In this document: positions 50,885-61,008 of the stretch, piece after piece
Position numbering within the stretch: position 1 is the first letter of the stretch
How the letters are laid out: each line of letters starts with the position of its first letter
From: Channallabes apus
Taxonomy: Eukaryota > Chordata > Actinopteri > Siluriformes > Clariidae
Assembly: GCA_030522415.1 (NCBI GenBank)
Contig: CM060107.1
Coordinates: forward strand, 51,340,307-51,404,306
Length of the DNA: 64,000 nt
Direction: 5' to 3'
Notes under the pieces: model-generated
Database searches by the model: none
Told to the model about the DNA's origin: nothing
The model's input: the letters and a program-made list of their open reading frames with translations, nothing else
Program-made: the position numbers and the translations under genes

Positions 50885-51125
50885 ACGAAGACCGAGCAGG
50901 GGAGACGATTACACACAAATCTGCAGCTCAAAATAGAGAAAAAACATTGTCTCAGTTGTGATCATGTGACTCTTGGCGTCAAAAAAAAGAAGCACATGCG
51001 TGATACATGATACTCGATGATGTTTGGTAATCGTGAGTCAAGGCACAGTCGAGTCTCAAGTCAAAATTAATAAGAAAATTTTGCGCACTTTGAGGAACGC
51101 TCGCAATCCGAGGTTCCACTGTATA
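50885..51125. mobile_element. Mariner-like MITE end fragment, unit C copy
   Basis: Paralogous to 43750-44013. Confidence 0.5.
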
Positions 51126-51428
51126 TATAAAAATTTATTTTACACTGAGACTGGTACAGATTAAATGTAAATTATACTCAATCAAATGAATTTATAATCA
51201 GTGTTTAAATCATATTGAGGACTATAACTGAGTGGAAAGATCAGAAATAAATCTATGTTTATTACACTAGGGGGCGAAATAGAGCAATAAAGTGATAATT
51301 AAATGTGTAGGTGATTATCTGGTCTGTTAATCAGGTGTGAGTTGTTATCTGGTCGATCTACAACATCAGATTAATCTGTCATGAGATTATCACTGAAGTA
51401 GCATTGTGTATAAAAACTAATCATTTAC

Positions 51429-51740
51429 CTTTAACAGTGAGTATGACGTCTCTGTAATCATCACCTTTAACACTACACCTGTAATCTCCTCCATCCTCTA
51501 CAGTCAGGTGTGATATGAGCAGAGAGAGATTTCCTGAAGAGTGATCATTAACCAGCTGAAATCTGCCTTTGTACTGATCACTCTCAGGAGATATCTCTAC
51601 AATTTCATATCTTGTGTATTTCCTCCATGTGAATGTCCCAGGTGTTCTATGGAGGCCAGTGCAGGAGCAGGGCAGCAGTACTGAGTCTCCTGTGTATGCA
51701 GTGATGTCTTCTATCTCTCTGGATCGTTCCAGTCTGCAGC
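51429..51740 (-). CDS. V-set Ig domain exon, receptor unit C
   Basis: 312 nt, phase 1-1, acceptor TCCTACAG, donor GTAAAG-type (GTAAATG). PCSC, GTFTW, NLS, DGGDYRC intact. The C-C' loop (RKYTRYEIV) resembles that of 59991-60302, but the rest of the domain is closest to units B and D. The possible leader is 59332-59374, 7.6 kb upstream. Confidence 0.8.
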
Positions 51741-52378
51741 CTGTAGGAACACACACATTAACAGACATCAGCATCTGCAACATCTGTACAGAACTAAACC
51801 CAACCTGTACTGTTCAAAACTCACTAACGTTCACAAGGGGAATGGAATTAAAATATGAAAATGTGAAAAGACAACATGCTCTAAATAGATATATTGTAAA
51901 TACAGTTACAAGTGCAGTGTTTGTTTACTTCACCTTAAAGGTTCACAGATAGTTCACACACATATAGATGGAGCCATTTTAAATGACTGGCCAGTACATG
52001 ACAGGACACAAGACAATAGGTGACGTGTCTCTGCCTGACCCATGTTACCTGTGATGATGCAGTGAATTTAGCTCCGCCCTGTTAACTTCCATATGCATTG
52101 GGATAAATCATGACTTTGGTCTACAAAAATATATCTGTGTTTGTCTCCTCAGGTTTTATCCTGTAAATATTGTGGTGAAGGTTCACACAGGATTAATATG
52201 AAATGTTGTTCTTCTATATAATACTTGTTTATTCTTTTTCAATACACTTTACATTTGTACACTGATTACTGTGTTCACTCTTTTGCTCTCTTTATAAGTG
52301 TATACGCACTGATTACCATTTTAACACTCATGATATAGTTTTGGTGCTTTCGAGCAATTTAATTTTAAAAATTATTTT

Positions 52379-52409
<31 letters not shown>

Positions 52410-53035
52410 CATTTACTACCAATAACATTTTTAAGTTTTTGTAAGAAAAGCCTTTATTTGTCACATATACATTCCCATTTCAATAGTTTATTAGTAGATT
52501 TTCTCTCAGAATAAAGCCCTGATATATTTAGATTTAAGATGTTTGACTTAAATAATCCCTGCACTGTAATACTGTATTTATATATTTTTTTATTCCTACT
52601 TCAGTGTGATAAAAGCAGCTCTCCACACTACCCTGCCTTCTGTCTGACAGGGGATTTCCCCTTTACATTACTGCCAGATCATTAGTCAGAGTGAGAGTCG
52701 CGGCCCCTTGATGTCAGGGTGCTGTAACACTCTCAGCATCACTACTTTCCCCAGTTATTGCTTAGAATCTCGAACATTACACCAGAGAATCTCCTCACTG
52801 ATACAGATACAGAATGTGTCGTTTTCTCTACCATGATTTTTCTGTCTAGGTGTTTATTCAGATTCAGACAGACTGAATTTAGGAACGCACCCCTGTGTAC
52901 TAAAGCACAAACACACACATCAGCACAACACTGTGGGAACGTCTCTGTGGATAGCAGGACACCTTTTCTCTGATATCAGGACATTCTTGATACAGTTACG
53001 TGTTCATGTCTCCAACAACACGATCAGACGACATT

Positions 53036-53503
53036 GTCGTTCTCGTCGCCTCCTGCAATTAAAACACCAACTCCATTGAAAGTGACCAAGCAGGTTATGT
53101 TACTATTTGTTTCGTATAAAATCTAAAATTTTACGTTCATCTGACATCGAATAAAATGTCATTTTTATTTGTATAGTGCTGTATTTCAGTGCATTGAAGA
53201 AATGCTGCACGACGATGATGAACGTTCTGTTAAACAGATTCAAAACAAGTTCCAGATCTGATTGCAATTAAAATTATCAATTCGCGCCATTAGAAGGTCA
53301 ATAAATAAACTTGGATGGACTGATGGCAAAGCTCGGTAAGCATCTATAATAATTTTAGTGACTATAATTTATATATTATATTTAGTATATTAGTATATTT
53401 AGTATAAATTAAGCCCTGCGTCTTAGCTAAGCACAGCGGCGAGACAGTGTATTACTGAGGCGTGTAATCATAGCCATGTTTATTAGTCAAAGTAAGAGTA
53501 TTT

Positions 53504-53534
<31 letters not shown>

Positions 53535-53600
53535 CAATGTGATGAGAACACACAGGATTGTTATTGCTGTACAAAGTTATCTGTGTATTTTTCCCTCCTT
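53036..53600. other. Unassigned spacer
   Basis: No gene recognised. It includes a short AC-rich run near 53504-53536 and then, from about 53540, text shared with 8085-8390 and 4460-4690. Confidence 0.5.
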
Positions 53601-53840
53601 TCCCCCAGTCCTCCTCCGACCCTGTACTCCACTAGGAGTTCACATTGTCCTCTGGTAATGCAATGTGATAGCAACATCTACGGTCTTCACCTGTCATTAT
53701 TAATGTACTAACTAATGTCTCTTTGGTCAATTTGGTTATCTGGAAGCCTTAACATGACCCTGTTCATGAGGACTTTGGACATTTGTCTGTTTGCCAGCAG
53801 AGGTTGAAGAATACAGGTAAAAAAAGAAGAAAACAGTGCC

Positions 53841-53960
53841 GGTGGTGGCTCAGTATGTTAAGACTCTGAGTTACTGATTGAGCCCAAGATCTGCTAGGTT
53901 GCTGCTGTTGGGCCATTGAGCAAGGTCTTAACTCTGTCTGCTCCAGTGATGCCATAAAAC
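53841..53960 (+). mobile_element. tRNA-headed SINE, copy 3 (partly deleted)
   Basis: ggtggtggctcagtatgtta at the head; the B-box region is shortened relative to 8391-8594. Confidence 0.65.
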
Positions 53961-54197
53961 CACCAACCTGGACCAAACTGCACACATGAGTGGGATGTAA
54001 GCGGGAGATACGCTTCACCCCGGGGACGTCAAAGGTGAGCATGCAGGCTGTTGATGCACCAGCTGAGCACACTATGCTCTCAGTATACCAGCCTGAGTAC
54101 GCTACGCCAGACTGAGCACACAAAACCGATACAAGATATATATACATGTCCTTCAGTTAAAAACTCCCAGCCTGATTCATTACTCAAAACCGCAATC

Positions 54198-55050
54198 ATG
54201 GGTAAGACTGCCAACCTGACTGCTGTCCAGAAGGCCATCATTGACACCCTCAAGCAAGAGGGTAAGACACAGAAAGACATTTCTGAACGAATAGGCTGTT
54301 CCCAGAGTGCTGTATCAAGGCACCTCAGTGGGAAGTCTGTGGGAAGGTAAAAGTGTGGCAGAAAACGCTGCGCAACGAGAAGAGGTGACCGGGCCCTGAG
54401 GAAGATTGTGGAGAAGGACCGATTCCAGACCTTGGGGGACCTGCGGAAGCAGTGGACTGAGTCTGGAGTAGAAACATCCAGAGCCACCGTGTACAGGCGT
54501 GTGCAGGAAATGGGCTACAGGTTGCAAATTTTGCATGTCATTCGGAAATCAAGGTGCCAGAGTCTGGAGGAAGACTGGGGAGAGGGAAATGCCAAAATGG
54601 CCGAAGTCCAGTGTCAAGTACCCACAGTCAGTGATGGTCTGGGGTGCCATGTCAGCTGCTGGTGTTGGTCTACTGTGTTTTATCAAGGGCAGGGTCAATG
54701 CAGCTAGCTATCAGGAGATTTCGGAGCACTTTATGCTTCCATCTGCTGAAAAGCTTTATGGAGATGAAGATTTCATATTTCAGCACGACCTGGCACCTGC
54801 TCACAGTGCCAAAACCACTGGTAAATGGTTTACTGACCATGGTATTACTGTGCTCAATTGGCCTGCCAACTCTCCTGACCTGAACCCCATAGAGAATCTG
54901 TGGGATATTGTGAATAGAAAGTTGAGAGACACAAGACACAAGAATCTGCAAAAGGATTCCCGACCAAGTATCGAGTGCAGAACTGAACAGAATTATTTGA
55001 AGGTTGACTTTTTTTGTATTCAAAACACTTTTCTTTTATTGGTTGGATGA
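54198..55050 (+). pseudogene. Tc1 transposase pseudogene
   Basis: ATG at 54198 (MGKTANLTAVQKAIIDTLKQ) begins a helix-turn-helix DNA-binding domain (GCSQSAVSRHLSGK) which ends at a TAA near 54350. Remaining motifs are in other frames: ATVYRRVQEMGY near 54490, FGNQGARVWRK near 54550, then HDLAPAHSAKTT (second catalytic Asp, near 54785) and SPDLNPIENLW (third catalytic acid, near 54870). The segment with the first catalytic Asp (before FGNQG) is deleted, and the C-terminus after RDTRHKN is lost. The copy cannot transpose itself. Confidence 0.85.
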
Positions 55051-55055
55051 AATAT

Positions 55056-55114
55056 GTGTGTGGGTCCTGTATACAGTATATATATATATATATATATATA
55101 CAGGACCCACACAC
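55056..55114. repeat. Perfect 18-bp inverted repeat around an AT run
   Basis: GTGTGTGGGTCCTGTATA at 55056-55073 and its exact inverse at 55097-55114, separated by 23 bp of CA/TA sequence. May be paired transposon ends or a cruciform-forming site. Confidence 0.85.
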
Positions 55115-55189
55115 ACACACATTACCTACTTTATTTATGTCTACAATTTCTTAGTAAATGTACATAAATACATAAATGTTACAGATCTA

Positions 55190-57900
55190 AAACATTGCTC
55201 TGGCATGGTCCACCAATGGGAATCTGATGACAATTCAGAAAAGCAGATTTATGGATACACACAACACCTCCTCCATATATGGCGACTTCCAATAATGGAG
55301 GATATTGAACAATATTTGGCAATTTGCTTTGCCCTTGCTTTTGTAAAGCCAACTATCCTAAGACCCCTAATGACAAGCCTATCCACGTGGCCCAAGCTGC
55401 CAAAGATGAGTACCAGATATTGACATTTGTCACCAAGGCCAGTTACTTGCTGTGCAAAAGGGTGATATTTTATTAGCTTTATTAAATAAGCCTCCTCTAA
55501 AAATGAATCAAAACAGCATCCTACTTCCAGGATGAAAACATCCGTATTGTCCTCATCAATGACCAAGTCAGAGAACACAGACATTGTAAAATACCTAGAA
55601 AACATTTGCCTGTCTAACAACACAATTTTTATGTATTGACACTGTTGGGGAAAGTAAAGATGATAAATTCTCCGATATAATATCTACAATCCTATTATGT
55701 CTGGATACATAAAGACCTTTATAGAAATAACAGCCATTCAATACGTGTGACATGGATTCAATGATTTGCTCTTGTCCATGATGTATACAGAATGGTGAGT
55801 GGGAGCGAGGGTACCAGATTGACAGGTTTAACCTTGTTGGGTAAACCTAAAGCCTCGTTTTGACTGTGAAAATTATTACAGTATGTCTTCATCAGTAGAT
55901 AAATTATGGAAAACTGTGTGTGTGATGGAGTGATCTGCAGAAAGGATACAGGCAAGTTTTCCTTGGAGTTTGAGTCCCCTCCAATGTCTCTGATGCTGCT
56001 GGTGTTTAATTGAGAGCGGAGAGACGCGTGGCTGTTTCCAAGAGGAACTGAATAGCGCAGATCGTCTTGCAGTACTGTTGCGGTCACAGCAACATTTTTA
56101 TCTTTAATCAGTACTTCATAAGGTGTAACGTGTGTGGTCTCGACTCCAGACCACTGCAGGTCAACTCCAGCCCAATTACAGAGATCGTTGAGATCAGGCC
56201 AGTCCGATCTGACCCCAAAACCAGAGGCGTGAGTGTCAAATTTTTCAATCGCTTTCTAACGAAATCCTAGAAAGCTCAGCTCCGATACTAGGGCGAGGGG
56301 GACTTTGCGCTTCCCCAGGTCAAGAAAAAGGGAAGCACGAGACATTTCTCTTACTGTGCTATCATTGCATTGTTAAGCATGCTCAGTAGATGTGACAGTC
56401 TTGTGGCGATGTAAGTCCACTCAAAGTCTGGAACTCCTAATCCTCCCTCACGTCTGCTGTGATGAATGACATCGCGGGTTGTGTGAAACATGATTTCAGA
56501 AGGAGTGCGCTGACACATCCAATCCAGCCACCGATTAATGGCTAAAATGAAATTCACTGCACTCCATGGACAACCAGTTTTACTTCCAAGGTGCAAGGGG
56601 ATCTGTTCTGTGAGCTGGACTCCGCAAATGATCTGCATATAAGAGCTTTTGTACACATCTTCAATTATATCAATGTACACTTGCGGCAGGTGTATGTCCT
56701 CAAGAGCCCTTATCATGATGTTATGTGGGAGTGTTCCAAACGCGTCGCGGAAGGCCAAGAAAAATTTACAGAATTTTGCACTCTCATGTTTGAAATCATC
56801 TATAGCTGTTTTTAAACAGAACACATGTCCATTCATCCCTTGCCTCTTAATATAGGCCTTTTGCTTAGTGGACAAGATGTTTGCATCCACTAGCCAGGGA
56901 TGGATACGACTAAGAACGCATTTCATGAACACGTAGGGAAATATCCCTCCAGGTGCTGGGATCATTCAGCACATTATCTTTTTTCGGAATTCTATGAATT
57001 AGTGCTTCTTTCCATGATTCAGCAACACGTCTATTACTTAAACAAGTATTAAAAATGTGCAATAGTGTTTGTCTTAAATGCAGGGATTTCAATGTTCATA
57101 CGTGACCCCATCGCTACCACTGGACTTATTGTGAGGCAGACTGTCTAAAACATCTATCAACTCATCCGCAGAGAAAGGAGAGGACCTCGGTAGAAACTCG
57201 GACTCTGGTGACTGTAATACGTCATCCCATGGTGGAGGTAAGGGAGCATCGTCAATTAAAGTGGTGGCTTGCCATTTATCAAGGTAATATGACTGAACTT
57301 CATTGACGTTATTGGGACAAGGAGTTGTTTCGGGATACTTGCTGTTATTCAGAATTATTTGTATGGCTTTCTTTCTGCAATGTTGCCATCGGTAAGCCAG
57401 TTTATCACGCGGCACCATTTTTGCACGGGAGGTCCGAGGTCTTAGTTGCGGTTGAATTACTTCTCTAATGAAGCGCAATTGCGTCTCAATCCATGCAGTT
57501 ACTGTAAGGCCTCGGCAGTAATATCCGAAGGATAAGCTCTAACTCGTGGGAGCTTCTTTAAAATTCTGCAGTTATATTTCAAAAGTGGAAGTCCGATAGG
57601 TCTCCGACCATGATTTTCAGCAGAGAAAATTCCATTATTGAAATAAACACTATTCAGCAGTGAAATGAGTTTAAACCACTTAGCTGGATCTGACGAACAG
57701 GTGAACTGATTTTTCTCGTGCAGTCTTTTTGTGTCCAGCGTTTCTCTGAAAGCCCTTTCTTTCACCTGGAAAGTAGTCGAGTGTTGATCTGTAAGTTGAT
57801 TGTGGGCAGTAAAATCCACATATTGGAGATCTTCTCCCGTCAGATGTCGCACAGGTGTCGGGTCGTAGCCACTCCACTTTTGCTTATAGATCCTAACGCT
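55190..57900 (-). pseudogene. REL-endonuclease LINE (R2/R4-type group), decayed
   Basis: Pieces in transcript order on the minus strand: KYNCRILKKLPRVRAYP (about 57550), SSGSDGVTYEH (RT start region, about 57095), an arm with KQKAYIKRQGMNGHVF and FFLAFRDAFGTLPHNIM (about 56750-56860), and IPLHLGSKTGCPWSAVNFI (about 56550-56600). The next RT block with the catalytic DD pair is deleted: RWLDWMCQ passes directly towards RREGGLGVPDF. The 3' part at 55249-55623 reads DLVIDEDNTDVFILEVGCCF and FGSLGHVDRL, fitting the PD-(D/E)XK restriction-like endonuclease of the R2, R4/Rex6 and NeSL groups. Stops and frameshifts throughout. Confidence 0.75.
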
Positions 57901-58088
57901 TGATGAGGCTTGTTTGTGCGCTGTTTTGATGGTCGACAGTAAACATATTGTTCACCGTTTTCCGAAGCAATATGCATCTGTTTGCATTAACGCTGGCAAT
58001 TACAACGGGTGTGCGGGCTGGATTTAGGGTAGTTTAGAAAAACTCTCACTATTCCTAACTCAGTATGGAAGCCATGATGGAACACACA

Positions 58089-58141
<53 letters not shown>

Positions 58142-58282
58142 AAAGCAGTCCTAGACAGGAGGAAGACAGACTGAAGATACACAGGATTTTCACACTTTTA
58201 TTAGCCCCATCCTCTATGTAATATAAATGTGAAGGGGGGTGTACAGGCTGTGGTCATTGATAATGTTTTCTGATATATGATC
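57901..58282. other. Spacer with (AC)n microsatellite
   Basis: AC run at about 58082-58139. Otherwise no feature seen. Confidence 0.6.
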
Positions 58283-58457
58283 ACCAATTTGGGAATGCCA
58301 ATTAACCTAATCTGCAGGTCTTTGACTGTGGGAGGAAACCCACCAAGCACGGCAGGGACATGCAAACTCCATGCACACGGAGACGGGAATCGAGCCTGGT
58401 CGGGAATCCCTGGAGGTACAAGGCTACAATGCTAACCACTACACCACCGTGCGGCCT
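58283..58457 (-). mobile_element. Truncated tRNA-derived SINE
   Basis: Paralogue of the right part of 14757-14961, including the same cctggtcgggaatccctgga text, so duplicated with its flanks. Confidence 0.75.
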
Positions 58458-59286
58458 TCTGCTCATTAAATGAATATTAAAATGTATATGACATATAGGG
58501 AAATATAGGGACGTCTCCACACAGTGCACCACAAAAATAAAGCCAAATCTACGTCTCACAAAACATAACGTTCTGCAATTCTTAATAACAACAAATTATT
58601 TTCCTCCAGCAATTTAGTGCATGTGAGCCTAAAGCTGATACACGCTTCCTCTCTTGAGCGACAAGCAGTAATTTTATCCCAGTTATCGGAAATTCATAGA
58701 AAACAGCAGACAAAACCTACTTTGTAATACACGTAGCTCATAAATGGAGCATGAATTTTCAAAATGGTTCATTGAAGTCTCTTGAGAAATGTAAGAATTA
58801 TCAGGTCTTTAATCCAGAAAAAACACATCCAGCATTTTCTCATATTTGTTTACACGACAGGTTTGTCTTCATCACTACAATATAACAGGAGATAGAACAT
58901 GTCTAGTCTGTTTTTATCTTGTGTTCGTCTGCAGCACTGAAACTCTGCATGTATTTCACTCTGAACAGATAAACACACTTCTGCTTTAGTGACGCGCAAC
59001 CAAACAGGCCAACTGCTGCTGGAGGAAGTGACAGTGTGAACACACCACATGGGTGAGCAGTTTAGTGACATCATCCCCACATTCTGTGAACAGTGTACAC
59101 ACCCCAGTGTTTCAAGCATCTTTAAAATGATTGGCTGTAAATCTTGTAGTATAAGCACATGTACGACGCTGTAAGAACCTCCATGAGTATTTTACTGTAG
59201 ACCAAAACTAGTACAACTGATATTTAGCTGTGAAATAAATTATTACAATTTTAATCTAAATACTGAAATGGGCTTTTAGACCAATG

Positions 59287-59290
<4 letters not shown>

Positions 59291-59330
<40 letters not shown>
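59291..59330. repeat. (GA)n tract adjoining leader donor
   Basis: Pure GA run directly abutting the leader splice donor, turning it into GTCTCT. Confidence 0.9.
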
Positions 59331-59331
<1 letters not shown>

Positions 59332-59333
<2 letters not shown>

Positions 59334-59374
59334 TCAGTGATATGGAGAAAAAGGGAAAAATGAAACACCAGCAT
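59332..59374 (-). CDS. Leader exon of V-set receptor, weak donor
   Basis: ATG at 59374 then MLVFHFSLFLHITEG, 43 nt, phase 1 as the Ig acceptors require. It aligns with 20332-20380. The donor is GTCTCT, eroded by the adjacent GA/CT repeat, so splicing may be poor. The hydrophobic core is short with two His. The first Ig exon downstream is 51429-51740. May be inactive. Confidence 0.4.
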
Positions 59375-59990
59375 TTTTAAACTCATAACACACTAAGTTC
59401 CATAAGTGGTGTGGAAATGCGATCTTATGTTCACGCTTCAAAGCACACACTAAACACACACTCCATGTGAGGTACACACTCTGTTTATCTCTGCCTTCTA
59501 CAGGAGATATTTTATATAACATTTATGGAAGGAGTTTACAGAAAAGTCTTTAGGACAGAAGAGTTTGTGAAATAACCTGCTTTTGTGTCACTTTAATTTC
59601 CAGATGAAGATAAAAGTGAGTCTGGTTAGGGAATGACTCTTACTGGCTAAAATCCACACATACCACATACAATACAACACACACACGCCTACACACACTA
59701 CACACACTGAGACTGGTACAGATTAAATGTAAATTATACTCAATCAAATGAATTTATAATCAGTGTTTAAATCATATTGAGGACTATAACTGAGTGGAAA
59801 GATCAGAAATAAATCTATGTTTATTACACTAGGGGGCGAAATAGAGCAATAAAGTGATGATTAAATGTGTAGGTGATTATCTGGTCTGTTAATCAGGTGT
59901 GAGTTGTTATCTGGTCGATCTACAACATCAGATTAATCTGTCATGAGATTATCACTGAAGTAGCATTGTGTATAAAAACTAATCATTTAC

Positions 59991-60302
59991 CTTTAACAGT
60001 GAGTCTGACGACTCTGTAATCACCACCTTCAACACTACACATGTAAAATCCATCATCCTCTACAGTCAGGTGTGATATGAGCAGAGAGAGATTTCCTGAA
60101 GAGTGATCATTAACCAGCTGAAATCTGTCTTTGTACTGATCACTCTCAGGAGATATCTCTACAATTTCATATTCTGTGTATTTCTCCCATGTGACTGTCC
60201 CAGGTGTTCTATGGAGGCCAGTGCAGGAGCAGGGCAGCAGTACTGAGTCTCCTGTGTATGCAGTGATGGATTTTGTCCCTCCGGATCGTTCCACTGTGCA
60301 GC
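59991..60302 (-). CDS. V-set Ig domain exon, receptor unit E
   Basis: 312 nt, phase 1-1, acceptor TCCTACAG, donor GTAAAT. PCSC, GTVTW, NLS and DDGFYMC present. The second half is identical in protein to 16512-16823, but the C-C' loop (EKYTEYEIV) is like unit C. Its leader would lie right of 60.3 kb and is not identified in the window. It sits 0.6 kb upstream of the leader-like exon at 59332, the same arrangement as 16512 and 15852. Confidence 0.8.
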
Positions 60303-61008
60303 CTGTAGGAACACACACACTAACAGACATCAGCATCTGCAACATCTGTACAGAACTAAACCCAACCTGTACTGTTCAAAAATCACTAACGTTCACAAGG
60401 GGAATGGAATTAAAATAGGAAAATGTGAAAAGATAACATGCTCTAAATAGATATATTGTAAATACAGTTACAAGTGCAGTGTTTGTTTACTTCACCTTAA
60501 AGGTTCACAGATAGTTCACACACATATAGATGGAGCCATTTTAAATGACTGGCCAGTACATGACAGGACACAAGACAATAGGTGACGTGTCTCTGCCTGA
60601 CCCATGTTACCTGTGATGATGCAGTGAATTTAGCTCCGCCCTGTTAACTTCCATATGCATTGGGATAAATCATGACTTTGGTCTACAAAAAAAATATATC
60701 TGTGTTTGTCTCCTCAGGTTTTATCCTGTAAATATTGTGGTGAAGGTTCACACAGGATTAATATGAAATGTTGTTCTTCTATATAATACTTGTTTATTCT
60801 TTTTCAATACACTTTACATTTGTACACTGATTACTGTGTTCACTCTTTTGCTCTCTCTTTATAAGTGTATACGCACTGATTACCATTTCAAAAACTCATG
60901 ATACAGGTTTGGTGTTTTATACCAATTTTCATTTGACTAATCGTTTGATATCGATGTTCAGGGCTGATCATGACAACTTACTATTATTATTATTAATAAA
61001 TATAATTA

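Larger units (their letters stand above)
48720..53035. repeat. Tandem segmental duplication unit C
   Basis: Paralogue of unit D without the Gypsy and Tol2-like insertions. It starts with truncated SINE (48720-49022), then intron including the empty Gypsy site GATA at 49470-49473, stalk exons, relics, Ig exon and flank. 49023-49890 is non-coding intron. Confidence 0.85.
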
